Source: Methylobacterium sp. Leaf125 (lineage in GTDB: Bacteria > Pseudomonadota > Alphaproteobacteria > Rhizobiales > Beijerinckiaceae). Taken from it: 64,000 bases of DNA. This document shows positions 43,250 to 51,978 of the stretch, in pieces (the first letter of the stretch is position 1; each line of letters opens with the position of its first letter). The translations under genes and the position numbers were made by a program. The stretch lies in NCBI RefSeq assembly GCF_001423085.1, contig NZ_LMNU01000049.1, positions 1-64,000 of the forward strand, in the 5' to 3' direction. The notes below the pieces were generated by a model, which saw only the letters and a program-made list of their open reading frames with translations, made no database searches and was not told the origin of the DNA.

Positions 43250-44367
43250 GCGGGTTCTCCGATGAAGGCGCGGAAGTCGGCCATGGCGGCGGCGCGTCCG
43301 GCCTCACGGCCGGCCGAGAAGGCGTCGGCGTAGATCCGGAGCGCGGTCTCGATACCCCGCCGCTCAGTCCCGAGGGGGACGTGGAAGAGCATCTCGTCGC
43401 CCTGCAGGACCGCGATCCCTTCGAGGCACGGCCTCAGGCCGTAGCCCATCTGGAGATGGCCGATGGCATCGATCTCCAGCAGGACGTCGTAGTGGCGCAA
43501 CGCCTGCAGGTGCATGAAGCGCGCCCGCCACTGCGAGGCGAGCGATGCCTTCGACGGCGACGCCGTGTACGCAACATTGGCCGAGTTGAGGTGCGCCGAT
43601 GCGGCGTGGACCGTGACGAGCGCCTGAGCGAGATCTCCGGGCGCGTCCTCGCGCAGAAGCCCGTCGAGGAGGCGCGATACACTGTCACCCTGAGCGACGG
43701 TGGCGGCGTCGAAGCTCGACTGAGTGGGAGCGGCCCGGGTTGGACTGCGCCTGTCGCGGGCTTGCTGCTGCTGGCATGGCTGGGTGGTCATAGCCGGCGC
43801 GGCGGCGAGGCACTCGGCCACCGCATCAATCGTGCGGCGCGCCGTCACCGGGCTGCGGTTGGGGGTGATGAACGGACGGGCTCCGGGGCTGCTCCAGCTG
43901 TAGTGATCGTTGGCCAGCACGTACCGGGTGCGGACGACATCGCCATCGGTCGTGACGCGGTACTCGTCGCGACCATGGTCCGGGAACTCCGGGCAGGGGC
44001 CGACGCTGACGGCGACGATGCCGTGCGTGGTGACGGTCCGCACGAGCCTCATGGCGACGCGGGGGGCGGCGCAGGCCTGCTGGATCTGGGTCGGCTGGGA
44101 AACCACGGCAGCGGTCTGCTCAGCGGGCTCATCCGCCTCATCGCAGGAGCAGGCATCCATGACGTAGCTGGCGAGGCGCCGGCGCACCGTGGCGAAGTCG
44201 GCCTGGTAGATGGCGAACCCGCCCTCGGAGACCTCCCACCGCGCGCCGATGCGGGCGATGCCCATGGCGTTGCTGCCGAGCACAGCATCGACCGCGCGCA
44301 TGAGGAGGGTGACGTTCGGGGCGCGCTTGATGCGCGAGACGGCGGAGAGGATTTCGGATTTCGTCAT
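43246..44367 (-). CDS. Hypothetical protein of element C
   Basis: 373 residues from MTKSEIL, behind GGGAAACC. The N-terminal 75 residues look like a small helical domain. The middle is Gln- and Cys-containing and low complexity. The C terminus (RRGIETALRIYADAFSAG to FRAFIGEP) is helical. No family was recognised. It ends overlapping the 86-aa gene. Confidence 0.6.
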   Translation of the reverse strand: MTKSEILSAVSRIKRAPNVTLLMRAVDAVLGSNAMGIARIGARWEVSEGGFAIYQADFATVRRRLASYVMDACSCDEADEPAEQTAAVVSQPTQIQQACAAPRVAMRLVRTVTTHGIVAVSVGPCPEFPDHGRDEYRVTTDGDVVRTRYVLANDHYSWSSPGARPFITPNRSPVTARRTIDAVAECLAAAPAMTTQPCQQQQARDRRSPTRAAPTQSSFDAATVAQGDSVSRLLDGLLREDAPGDLAQALVTVHAASAHLNSANVAYTASPSKASLASQWRARFMHLQALRHYDVLLEIDAIGHLQMGYGLRPCLEGIAVLQGDEMLFHVPLGTERRGIETALRIYADAFSAGREAGRAAAMADFRAFIGEPA

Positions 44368-44452
44368 GGCGTGGTTTCCCATCGTGCGAGGAGAGGTCAG
44401 TGCCTGCTCCAGGTCCCCATTATGGGGACTTGGTTAACCATCTGTCAAGACA

Positions 44453-44977
44453 TCACAGCAGCCTCAGGGCATCGGCGTCCTCGGCGGGTATCGGCCGCGC
44501 TCGCCGGCGTGGAGACCAGTGCGTGCCGACCAGGAGGTTGGCGAGATACCCAAATGCGCGGGCCTCGTTCGCGCCACGGACAGCGATGACGCGATCGGCC
44601 GTCACGATGACGGAGCGGTCCCCGTGCTCCAAAGGAATGTGCTCCGGCACGGCCGACACCAGGCGGCCGTACATCGTGTGCGACCGCAACATGAGGACGA
44701 TTGCGCAGGGTTCGGGCCCGCCATCTTGCCGGAGTACGATCTCGAACGGCGGGTTCACGCTGGGCCGCCGGACGAGCCACCCCTCTCGGAACGCCCCGAC
44801 CACCTCGGCGCGCCCGTCCCGAGTGAGGGGCGCGGTCTGCCAGAGTAAGCTCTCCTGCAGGGTCAGTACGTCCGTGAACCGGCGGCTCTCGACGGTGAGG
44901 CCGGGGTCCGCCGTGAGCTGAGTTTCCGGGTGTATCGGGAGAAGGAGGGGCCTCATCGGGCGTTCGCGGTAGGGCAT
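44453..44977 (-). CDS. Hypothetical protein of element C
   Basis: 174 residues behind GGAGTG. It looks like a mixed alpha/beta soluble protein (SVIVTADRVIAVRGANEA) with no known motif. It follows the 162-aa gene closely in the leftward operon. Confidence 0.55.
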   Translation of the reverse strand: MPYRERPMRPLLLPIHPETQLTADPGLTVESRRFTDVLTLQESLLWQTAPLTRDGRAEVVGAFREGWLVRRPSVNPPFEIVLRQDGGPEPCAIVLMLRSHTMYGRLVSAVPEHIPLEHGDRSVIVTADRVIAVRGANEARAFGYLANLLVGTHWSPRRRARPIPAEDADALRLL

Positions 44978-44981
44978 CGGA

Positions 44982-45470
44982 TCACTCCTGCGACGGGGTG
45001 GCTGCGAGGTCAGGGGGCATGGGTTCGGCAGGCCTCGTGACGTTAGGCACGCGCCACACCGGGGCCGCGCTCGGGACGGCCGCGTGGTACGCCGCCAGCT
45101 GCGCGGCGGCCCGGGCCTTGCGGCTGCCCGGGCCGGTAGGCCGCGGCGCCCGGTCCATAGGAGCGAACACCGGCAGGGGCGCCGGCGGAGGTGCGGGCGT
45201 CATCCGCCGCAGGATCTCCAGCGCGGCCGCGCCCGCCGACTGGACGCCGCCGTGCGCACGGCAGAACTCGCGGATGGTCTCGGCGGGCATCCCCCGGTGG
45301 AGGACCGTCGCCTCGCCGGCGCGGCCGTAGCCGATGCCGTAGGCAGCGAGGCCCTGCGGTAGGGCGGGGTCACCGACGCGCGTTGCGACGATGGGCGCGC
45401 CGTCGCCCTCGTAGACGGCGAAGGCGGTGCCGTCCCGCAGCGTCACGATCTCGGAATCGAGGTAGGGCAT
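44982..45470 (-). CDS. Hypothetical protein of element C
   Basis: 162 residues from MPYLDSEIVTLRDGTAFAVY. The C-terminal half is Pro/Ala-rich and probably disordered. The start overlaps the stop of the upstream gene by one base (TGATG), showing coupling. No function recognised. Confidence 0.55.
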   Translation of the reverse strand: MPYLDSEIVTLRDGTAFAVYEGDGAPIVATRVGDPALPQGLAAYGIGYGRAGEATVLHRGMPAETIREFCRAHGGVQSAGAAALEILRRMTPAPPPAPLPVFAPMDRAPRPTGPGSRKARAAAQLAAYHAAVPSAAPVWRVPNVTRPAEPMPPDLAATPSQE

Positions 45471-46006
45471 CAAAATCCGCCCCTCTGGAGCAGCCTGAGC
45501 CGGAGCTTCTCGCGGCGCTTCTCCAGGGCATAACGCCTGGACTGCTCGGCCGGTGGGAGGCCACGCACCCGGATAGCCCGGAGAGGCTGGTCTTCGATGA
45601 CGAAGATCGGATCGCGCGAGAGGAGCCGCCACTGCGGCTCGCCGTCATCGCCGACGACCTGCTCTACCTGCCTGACCTTCATGGCGTGGTGAACCAGGCA
45701 GCCGGCGTGCCGCCACCCCTGCGCAGTCTGGTGCGGGGCCTCATGGCCCACCGGCACGAACCTATGCCCGGCCCACACGCGCAGGACGATCCATTCCCGC
45801 CCGAGGGTGTCTCCACCGAAGCAGGCTGCGACCTTCGTGCAGACGTGCCCGAGCCACGTTTGATGAGAGGTGCCGTCGCTATCGCTCGTGCCCTGCTCCA
45901 GGCCGAGATCGAATGCCTCTGGGTGCAGGATCGGGCGATCGGGACTCAGGACGTCGGGAATGTCAGGCGGCCCAGAGAGGGCGAAGAATGCACGGACGTC
46001 GACCAT
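45470..46006 (-). CDS. Hypothetical protein of element C
   Basis: 178 residues behind AGGAGA. A Cys/His-containing centre (GHVCTKVAACFGGD, HAGCLVHHAMKVRQVE) is followed by a basic C-terminal helix (RRYALEKRREKLRLRLL) that could bind nucleic acid. No family recognised. Confidence 0.55.
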   Translation of the reverse strand: MVDVRAFFALSGPPDIPDVLSPDRPILHPEAFDLGLEQGTSDSDGTSHQTWLGHVCTKVAACFGGDTLGREWIVLRVWAGHRFVPVGHEAPHQTAQGWRHAGCLVHHAMKVRQVEQVVGDDGEPQWRLLSRDPIFVIEDQPLRAIRVRGLPPAEQSRRYALEKRREKLRLRLLQRGGF

Positions 46007-46016
46007 GGGCTGTCTC

Positions 46017-46250
46017 CTAGAAGGGGATTTCGTCGGGGCCGTACGTCACGGCGGCGCAGTGCGGGTCCTCGCCCCGGGGCATCGCGGCCCGGCAGGCATC
46101 GGGCATCGCCTCGCAGTGGCGGGCGTAGAAGAAGTCGCGGTGGTCCTCGTCGAGGCCGACGTGAACGAGGTACCGCTCGCCCGGCTGCACGCCGCGGCCG
46201 ATGGGGCAGCGCTCGCAGGGGCCCGGCCTGCGGGCGGTGTGCCGCCTCAT
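46017..46250 (-). CDS. Small Cys/His-rich protein
   Basis: 77 residues with CERC, then RHCEAMPDAC and a C-terminal HCAAVTYG, suggesting zinc binding. Its ATG overlaps the stop of the 32-aa gene. Function unknown. Confidence 0.6.
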   Translation of the reverse strand: MRRHTARRPGPCERCPIGRGVQPGERYLVHVGLDEDHRDFFYARHCEAMPDACRAAMPRGEDPHCAAVTYGPDEIPF

Positions 46251-46345
46251 GACGCCCCGGTCCGCGAACGTCGGCGCGGGATCCGGCCTCCGTCCTCGCC
46301 GAGGGCGTGCTGATAGTCCTGCGCGAGGCTCGACCAGCTCGTCAT
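46247..46345 (-). CDS. Very small protein of element C
   Basis: 32 residues (MTSWSSLAQDYQHALGEDGG and a basic tail). A strong GAGGAGG ribosome site and ATGA overlaps with both neighbours support it despite its size. Confidence 0.55.
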   Translation of the reverse strand: MTSWSSLAQDYQHALGEDGGRIPRRRSRTGAS

Positions 46346-46860
46346 GCCGCCCTCCTCATCGGGATGTACGGCACGCCGCGCGACCGGGCGGCGACGGTGC
46401 CGATGCAGCGGTGCCCCGGGCAGTAGGGCGAGCCGAGATCGGTGGGGTGCCCGCAAGCCGGCGCGTCCCGGCGCGGGTCCCCGGCGATCCAGCGGCACAT
46501 GCCGTCCCTGACATCGAGGATCGCGACCCGCCGGCTCTCCGGCAGGGCGACGTCGGAGGCCTTCGGGCGGGGGGTGAAACGCGGGGCCGGCGGGGGCGGC
46601 GGCGCGGCCTTAACCACGACGGCCTTCGGGGCCTTCCGCGGGCCCTCGTGGGGATTACGTGCAAGGCGGGTCCTGCCGGTGCCGGGGCCCAGGAAGCTGC
46701 AGCCCTCGCGGCGCATCCTGCCGATGAACGAGGAAGCGGAACGGTGGACGCCGTCGGCGGCGAGGGCGGCCGAGATGACGCCGGCCGACGCGCCGGCGAG
46801 CCAAGCGGCTTTGACGCGCTCGACGAGGTCGGGCGACCAGTTGTGGGGATGGAGGGGCAT
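46342..46860 (-). CDS. GcrA-family transcription regulator
   Basis: A 172-aa protein with both ends of the GcrA family. The N-terminal helix-turn-helix reads NWSPDLVERVKAAWLAG to SSFIGRMRREG. The C-terminal Cys/His part reads CRWIAGDP, ACGHP, SPYCPGHR. GcrA in alphaproteobacteria works with the main sigma factor at methylated GANTC promoters. Copies on phages and islands are common. It heads the leftward operon and probably controls it and the divergent 46999 gene. Pro-rich linker in between. Confidence 0.85.
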   Translation of the reverse strand: MPLHPHNWSPDLVERVKAAWLAGASAGVISAALAADGVHRSASSFIGRMRREGCSFLGPGTGRTRLARNPHEGPRKAPKAVVVKAAPPPPPAPRFTPRPKASDVALPESRRVAILDVRDGMCRWIAGDPRRDAPACGHPTDLGSPYCPGHRCIGTVAARSRGVPYIPMRRAA

Positions 46861-46890
46861 GGGGGGCGGGGCACCGGGGAGGCTCCTTGT

Positions 46891-46976
46891 GAACGCAGAT
46901 CAATATGCATTAGCTGCATCTTTATGTCAATATCGCCATTGAAAATGACTATGCTGCGTATTAGTCTGCGTTAGCT
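46891..46976. promoter_or_regulatory. Divergent promoter region with paired operator-like repeats
   Basis: TGCATTAGCT (46906-46915) and TGCGTTAGCT (46967-46976) are near-identical direct repeats. AACGCAGA near 46892 and TCTGCGTT near 46966 form an inverted pair. The stretch is AT-rich against a GC-rich background and separates the gcrA-like operon from the rightward gene. Confidence 0.55.
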
Positions 46977-46998
46977 ATTTTATCCTGTGGACACGCCC

Positions 46999-47868
46999 AT
47001 GCCCTGGTTGACTGCTCCCCCGTTGGATTTCGAAGACCTGCCCTGGCGCCTGGTCGGCGAGCGCCAGCGCTACGGGAACGCCCGCCTACTCCACGTCCTC
47101 GACGCCATCCCGCAGACGTTCCAGGACGCCTATCGCGGGGCGCGCGCCGAGATGATCGGCGCCGGCTACAGCTGGACGGACAAGGCGAACGCCCGCTCGC
47201 CGGACGGCACGCTCCTGCCGTGCTGGTGGACGAGCGAGGCCGAGGTCGACGTGCCCGCGCTCAGGGCCGCCGTCGACGCGGCGTTGGCCAAGGCGGGCGC
47301 CCGGCGCGGGGCGGCCGACCGGCGGGCCGAACAGCGGGCCGAGGCCGACGAGGTTCTGACGGCACCGATTCGCCAGCGTTTGCAGGACCTCGTGGCGAAG
47401 CGGCTGTGGTCTCTGGGGAAGGAGCTGGCATCCGCGCGTGAGCTGATGACGGCGACGTCCTGGACAGCGTACGGCGGGCGGATTGCCGAGCGGTGGCTGG
47501 AGGCCGCTGAGGCCAACAGGGTGCGTGCAGAGGCGCGCCTCGCCCGCCCGGCCATGCCGCACTGGCTCGCCCGCGCCCAGGACCCGGCCGTCCGGGCCGC
47601 CGTCCACGAGGGCCTGAAGTACCTGGCCGAGCTCGACGAGGACTGGGCGTCCGAGGAGAACGGGCGCGGCTATTCGCAGGCGACCTCCTGGACCGGGCAC
47701 GCCTTGGCCGAGCGCGACGGCCTCAGCGAGCTGGAGGCCGCGCACGGCCTCCAGCTGCTGCACGGGCATCGGCGGCAGCTGCCGCCCTACCTCGCCTACC
47801 GCGCCCTCGGCATCGCGTCGGCGACGAGCCGGGAGGCCCCGGCTGGTGGGTTGCTGCCCGCGGCGTGA
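46999..47868 (+). CDS. Hypothetical protein of element C
   Basis: 289 residues from the ATG at 46999; a GTG four codons upstream is possible, and neither has a ribosome site, so the message may be leaderless. Helical, with a charged Ala/Arg-rich middle and a C-terminal segment WASEENGRGYSQATSWTGH. No domain recognised. It overlaps or abuts the next rightward gene. Confidence 0.6.
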   Translation: MPWLTAPPLDFEDLPWRLVGERQRYGNARLLHVLDAIPQTFQDAYRGARAEMIGAGYSWTDKANARSPDGTLLPCWWTSEAEVDVPALRAAVDAALAKAGARRGAADRRAEQRAEADEVLTAPIRQRLQDLVAKRLWSLGKELASARELMTATSWTAYGGRIAERWLEAAEANRVRAEARLARPAMPHWLARAQDPAVRAAVHEGLKYLAELDEDWASEENGRGYSQATSWTGHALAERDGLSELEAAHGLQLLHGHRRQLPPYLAYRALGIASATSREAPAGGLLPAA

Positions 47869-47906
47869 AGCTCCCCCCGTCACCCTCAGATCGAAGGACC
47901 TGCCCC

Positions 47907-48506
47907 GTGCGCATCCTCTACGCCCTGCTCGCCGCCCTCGCCGCCGCCCTGTCGGCCCCCTTCCGGATGTTGGGTTTCGGGGGCCCGCCCAACCCGGCGG
48001 CGGTGATGGCCGCGGCGGCGCTCGCCGATCGGGATGGGGACGACGAGGCCCCGATCGACGACGGCCAGTACGTCCTCGGCCTGCTCATCCGCGAGCACGC
48101 CCGGCGCCGGGTCGTCGGCACGAAGCCCAGCGACGAGGCGATCCCCGCCCTGCCGCCGCTCATCGCCGCGTGGCTCGACAGGCTGACGCGCGAGCAACTT
48201 TTCGCGGCGTGGCGCGCGCCGGCGCGGATCCTGGAGCAGCATGTCCTTGGCGGTCCCGAAGGCCGCATGCGGTGCGAGCTCGGCCTCGTCACGCCCGCGG
48301 CGATCGTTGCGCTCCCGATCCAGACGGCGGCGGGCAAGGACGGCGCGGCCGGCAAGGGCGGATCGTCCTCGGGCGGCAACAGGAACAAGCCGGCGGCTGA
48401 GGCGGCGGCGCCCGCGCAGGAGATGGACCTCGTCGACAAGCTGGCCTTGGCAGGCCTCACGATGGAGGAGTGCTACGCGAGCGCCCCGGCTGGCCCTCGC
48501 CGCTGA
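47907..48506 (+). CDS. Hypothetical protein with N-terminal hydrophobic segment
   Basis: 199 residues from a GTG behind GAAGGA. The first 20 residues (RILYALLAALAAALSAPF) could anchor it in the membrane or be a signal peptide. The C-terminal third is Gly/Ala/Lys-rich linker followed by a short helix. Function unknown. Confidence 0.55.
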   Translation: MRILYALLAALAAALSAPFRMLGFGGPPNPAAVMAAAALADRDGDDEAPIDDGQYVLGLLIREHARRRVVGTKPSDEAIPALPPLIAAWLDRLTREQLFAAWRAPARILEQHVLGGPEGRMRCELGLVTPAAIVALPIQTAAGKDGAAGKGGSSSGGNRNKPAAEAAAPAQEMDLVDKLALAGLTMEECYASAPAGPRR

Positions 48507-48556
48507 CGCCTCGGACCCTGCCGACGACCGAGCCCGCCGGATCGCCCCGGCGGGCT

Positions 48557-48898
48557 TTACTGTGCCCGGATGCGGCCGTCGCGGACGGCCTCGACGAGGC
48601 GAGCGAGGTTCGCCTCGGCCCGGTCGGCACGGGCGCGCTCGCCGTCGACGGCGCGCTCCAGGGTGGCGACCTCGGCGCGCGCGGCGGCGGTCTCGGCCTG
48701 CGCGGCAGCGAGTAGCCGGCGGACGCGGTGGAGCTCCCGGGCGACGGCCTCGACGGCGCCGAGGTCGGCGAGGTCGCGCTGGCGCTGGAACTCGCGCAGG
48801 CCGTCGAAGGCCCCCGCCACGGCGGAGTGCCCGAGGGCGAGGCCCTGCGCGACGCGGAAGGAGCTGTCGACGGTGAAGGAACGGGTCTCGTGGGACAT
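48557..48898 (-). CDS. Coiled-coil protein
   Basis: 113 residues from MSHETRSFTVDSSFRVAQG, behind GGAGAG. Residues 50-105 are an Ala/Glu/Arg heptad-like coil (ETAAARAEVATLERAVDGER). Convergent with the preceding gene. Function unknown. Confidence 0.6.
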   Translation of the reverse strand: MSHETRSFTVDSSFRVAQGLALGHSAVAGAFDGLREFQRQRDLADLGAVEAVARELHRVRRLLAAAQAETAAARAEVATLERAVDGERARADRAEANLARLVEAVRDGRIRAQ

Positions 48899-49205
48899 CG
48901 GCTTCTCTCCGGGCGGGGCGATCTCACGACTCAATTCGCGCCTGGCCGGGACTCCCCGTCAACCCGAAGTCGAAGGGATCCACACGGCATGGTGAACGAT
49001 CCGTTTCCGGGGGTGCTGCAGCACGCGTCCTGAGTGATTGCGGATTTCGCTCTTGATGAATCGCCGATGTGGAAAACTGAAACGCCCAAAAATATGCTGA
49101 GGAAATGCTGCGCTCAGCACGAGGTGCGCACGAGGGCGTGCCGAGAGGGTGTCGAGGGCGTGACATGTCATGGTGCCTTGCACCTCGTCACGGCATCATC
49201 CGCCC
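48899..49205. other. Intergenic region
   Basis: About 300 bases with an AT-richer centre around 49030-49110. I see no gene or repeat. Confidence 0.35.
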
Positions 49206-49541
49206 ATGAGCACTCCCCGCCCCTCATTCTCGGCCGCCCGTGCACGCGAGGCCAACCGCGCCGCCAAGGCTGCCTCCCGCGCCCGGGCAGCGGAGGCGGG
49301 CGCGCCGGATCCGGCGACGCTCGACCGCGCGATCGCCGACGGGCTGGCGGTCGTCATTGCAGGCGCTCCCAAGGGGTACCGCCTCGCGAGCCCGATCGAC
49401 GCGGGTGCGGTCATCCTAGCGGCGGCGGCCGCGCTCAAGGCACGCACAAAGCGGGGCCTAGCAGCCGGGAAGAACCCCGTCATCTACCGCCGGGAGGCCG
49501 TCTCAGCGGCCCTGGCGGCCCGTCTCGGGCTGGATCCCTGA
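49206..49541 (+). CDS. Hypothetical basic protein
   Basis: 111 residues, start chosen at MSTPRPSF. The N terminus is Ala/Arg-rich and the C terminus compact (GYRLASPIDAGAVILAAA). It is the last gene of the element C stretch. No family recognised. Confidence 0.5.
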   Translation: MSTPRPSFSAARAREANRAAKAASRARAAEAGAPDPATLDRAIADGLAVVIAGAPKGYRLASPIDAGAVILAAAAALKARTKRGLAAGKNPVIYRREAVSAALAARLGLDP

Positions 49542-49907
49542 AGCCTGAAAGTTCGCAATTTCCGCGTTACACTGGATAGGAGTAACGGGGGGAGGAGATG
49601 AGCTGGTCGAAAGCACTCGACTGACGCGTCGCCTCTTCGCGGCACCTTCCTCTACGCTGGAGAAGCTGCCGGTCGGGGCGTGTCCCGATCTAGTGGTCCG
49701 AACCTGACGCTTGGTACCCACCTGCGAAGTCGCAACTGGTGGGAAGCGGACCCTGACCCTTCGCCCTGAAGCGGACGTTCCGCCTCCGACCCAACTAGGT
49801 CATAGGAGCAATCTAACGGCGGCCTCGAAAGCAGACGTTGCAGCCGGACGCGCGCTGCGAACGCATGCTCTCGGATTCCCGCTTCCCGCGCTCGTGAGGC
49901 CGCCCGT
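49542..49907. other. Junction region with insertion-sequence-like debris
   Basis: It holds the left 28-bp inverted repeat (49690-49717) and short stretches that resemble decayed insertion-sequence ends (for example AAGCGGAC repeats). No gene. Confidence 0.45.
49690..49717 (+). repeat. Left copy of the 28-bp inverted repeat bounding the sulfite locus
   Basis: It begins CTAGTGGTC and ends GCTTGGTAC. It matches the reverse complement of 61184-61211 at 27 of 28 positions, 11.5 kb away. Confidence 0.75.
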
Positions 49908-51344
49908 TCAATCCACAGTCTGCATCTGGACGACGCCGCCGAGTTCACCGGGCTTGCCCGAGACCACCACGAGGTAGCGCCGGCTCGCGCCGGCATCCGT
50001 GCGGGTGATCTGGCGGATCGGGCCGATGGCGTTGACGATGGCCGCGCCGGCCGGGTTGGTCATGAAGGCGGCGAGCGGCTCCAGGCCGGCGGCCCCCTTC
50101 GGATCGGCGGCGAGCGCCAGGACGAACGGCGTCTTCGGCGCCAGTCCCGTGACCGCGGCCTGCAGGGTCTGCAGCACGCCCTGGTCGAACAGGGTCACCT
50201 GCGTCGCCGGCTTGCCATCGGTGCCTGCGAGCGTCAGCGCGCTGGTCTTGCCGGCTGCGCCCAGCGGCTGGAGGTTCTGCTTTCCGTCCCCCTCCGGCAC
50301 GGCGTTCGGGACGTAGGCCACGCCCTGCGGCCCCTGGCCGATCGGAACCTCGGCGATCACGGTGTTCGATGCGGTGTCGATCACCGCCGCCTTGTCGGCG
50401 TTCTCTAGGCCGACATAGACGCGGCTGCCGTCGCCCGAGGGCCAGAGCCCGTGCGGCAGGGCGCCGGTCGGGATGGTGGCGACCTGGGTGAAGTCGTCGG
50501 TGCGGAACACCTTGACCTGGTTCAGGCCGCCGATCGTCACGTAGGCGAACTGGCCGGCCTTGGTCGAGACGATGTTGACGTGGTTGGTGATCGGCCCGGT
50601 CTCGATGGTCTTCAGCGGCGCGAAGGGCGGCGTCGCAGAGAACACCTGGGTCCGGCCGACATCCTTGAGGGTCAACCACACCTGCTTGCCGTCCGGTGTC
50701 GCGGCGATGTCGGGGCAGAACGGGCTCTCCTGCTTCACGCGCCCGACGATGGTGTGGGTCTTCGTGTCGATCACCACCGTCTCGGGGCTGAAGCTGGAGC
50801 AGACATAGCCGTAGGCGCCGTCCGGCGAGAAGATCGTCATGCCGGGCCCGTTCGGCACGGTGATCCGGCGCGTCTCCTTGGCGGTCGCGGCATCGAGTAC
50901 GGCGATGTAGTCCTCGCCGCGCACGCTCACCCAGGCCTCCCGGCCGTCCGGCGTGAAGAAGGCCTCGTGCGGCGCGCGGCCGACATAGGCCGTGTGGCGG
51001 ACCGTGTTGGTCGCCGTGTCGATGAAGCTCACGGAGTTCGAACCGATCGAGACCGCGAGCAGCGTCCTGTGGTCGGGCGAGAAGCCCATGCCGTGGACGA
51101 GGAGCTGGCCGCGATAGAGCGGGCTCAGGTTCATCGGCGTCGGGTCGCCGAGCCGGATCACGCCGAGCAGGACGTTGGCGGCGGGATCGACCACCGAGAC
51201 CGTGTTGGAGAACTGGTCCGAGGTGTAGAACCGGTCCCTGCCGCTGACCGGCACGTCCGGTGCGGAGGCTGCGCCCGGGGCCTGCCCGGCGAGAGCCGAG
51301 CCGGAGAGCAGCGCGAGCGCGAGGAGGGTGAGGGCGGTCTTCAT
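49908..51344 (-). CDS. Exported YncE-like beta-propeller protein
   Basis: 478 residues with a signal peptide (MKTALTLLALALLSGSALAG). It contains repeated beta-propeller blades (FSNTVSVVDPAANVLLG, SNSVSFIDTATNTVRH, DYIAVLDAATAKE and others) of the YncE/cytochrome-d1-like type. The last 130 residues are a separate C-terminal domain. Periplasmic proteins of this kind bind metals or redox partners. Its start overlaps the stop of the DUF305 gene by ATGA, so both run from the ECF-type promoter at 51828-51854. Confidence 0.85.
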   Translation of the reverse strand: MKTALTLLALALLSGSALAGQAPGAASAPDVPVSGRDRFYTSDQFSNTVSVVDPAANVLLGVIRLGDPTPMNLSPLYRGQLLVHGMGFSPDHRTLLAVSIGSNSVSFIDTATNTVRHTAYVGRAPHEAFFTPDGREAWVSVRGEDYIAVLDAATAKETRRITVPNGPGMTIFSPDGAYGYVCSSFSPETVVIDTKTHTIVGRVKQESPFCPDIAATPDGKQVWLTLKDVGRTQVFSATPPFAPLKTIETGPITNHVNIVSTKAGQFAYVTIGGLNQVKVFRTDDFTQVATIPTGALPHGLWPSGDGSRVYVGLENADKAAVIDTASNTVIAEVPIGQGPQGVAYVPNAVPEGDGKQNLQPLGAAGKTSALTLAGTDGKPATQVTLFDQGVLQTLQAAVTGLAPKTPFVLALAADPKGAAGLEPLAAFMTNPAGAAIVNAIGPIRQITRTDAGASRRYLVVVSGKPGELGGVVQMQTVD

Positions 51345-51796
51345 CGGCAGATCTCCGAAGGCATCTCGGCGGCAGGGGCCGTGCCATGGTGGTGAAGGTG
51401 GGCGGCTGCGGCGGACGAATCCGGCGCGGGAGGGAGATCGGCGAGCGCCCGGCGCATCACCGCGATCTCCTGGCCCTGTTCGACGATGATCCCCTGCGCG
51501 AGGCGGCGCAGGACCGGATCCTTGCCGTAGAGCAGCTCCGCCTGGGCCATCGCGATCGCGCCCTCGTGGTGCGGGATCATCATCGCGGCGAAGTCGCGGT
51601 CCGGATCGCCCGAGGGCGGGACCATCATGTCGGCATGCATCCGCGTCATCGACTGCGCCATCACCGCGTCGAAGGACGCGGAGACGACGGCCGGCGGCTC
51701 GGCAGCGGCCAGCGTCGGGGGCATCATCATCCGGCCGCCGACGAGGCCGCCGGCCATCACGGCGGCCGTGAGCGCAAATCCCAATGCTCCGCGCAT
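51341..51796 (-). CDS. DUF305-family exported protein
   Basis: 151 residues with an N-terminal hydrophobic signal or anchor and the DUF305 core, DFAAMMIPHHEGAIAMAQ with His76-His77 and QGQEIAVMRRAL. A His-rich tail HLHHHG may bind metal. DUF305 proteins (including CopM) bind copper in the periplasm. Good GGAGG ribosome site. First gene of the leftward operon with the propeller gene; its promoter carries the shared GGAATA-N14-GCATCTC motif. Confidence 0.85.
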   Translation of the reverse strand: MRGALGFALTAAVMAGGLVGGRMMMPPTLAAAEPPAVVSASFDAVMAQSMTRMHADMMVPPSGDPDRDFAAMMIPHHEGAIAMAQAELLYGKDPVLRRLAQGIIVEQGQEIAVMRRALADLPPAPDSSAAAAHLHHHGTAPAAEMPSEICR

Positions 51797-51827
51797 GAGC
51801 CGTCCTCCCTGTTCGTTGTCGAGGGGA

Positions 51828-51854
51828 GAGATGCCGGGGAAACGGTTTTATTCC
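51828..51854 (-). promoter_or_regulatory. ECF-type promoter, DUF305-propeller operon
   Basis: Leftward GGAATA (51849-51854), 14 bases, GCATCTC (51828-51834). The same two boxes at the same spacing occur at three other operon starts in this locus. The distance to the start codon is about 30 bases. Confidence 0.75.
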
Positions 51855-51912
51855 CTGGCCGGGGACGAATTCGCGGCCCTGCCGATGTGATCGATCTTTT
51901 CCAAATGTCAGT

Positions 51913-51939
51913 GGAATAGACGCGCCCGTTCGGCATCTC
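51913..51939 (+). promoter_or_regulatory. ECF-type promoter, sigma factor operon
   Basis: GGAATA (51913-51918), 14 bases, GCATCTC (51933-51939), 39 bases ahead of 51979. Its place before the sigma factor operon points to autoregulation. Confidence 0.75.
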
Positions 51940-51978
51940 TCCCAATGCGGTCATGGTCGACCGCCGGAGACCTCACTC

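Noticed and set aside
40386..49541. A complete prophage
   Set aside because: There is an integrase and small genes but no capsid, portal, terminase, tail or lysis gene.
50451..51395. Long rightward reading frame opposite the propeller gene
   Set aside because: Antisense shadow caused by high GC. The leftward propeller gene has a signal peptide and clear repeats.
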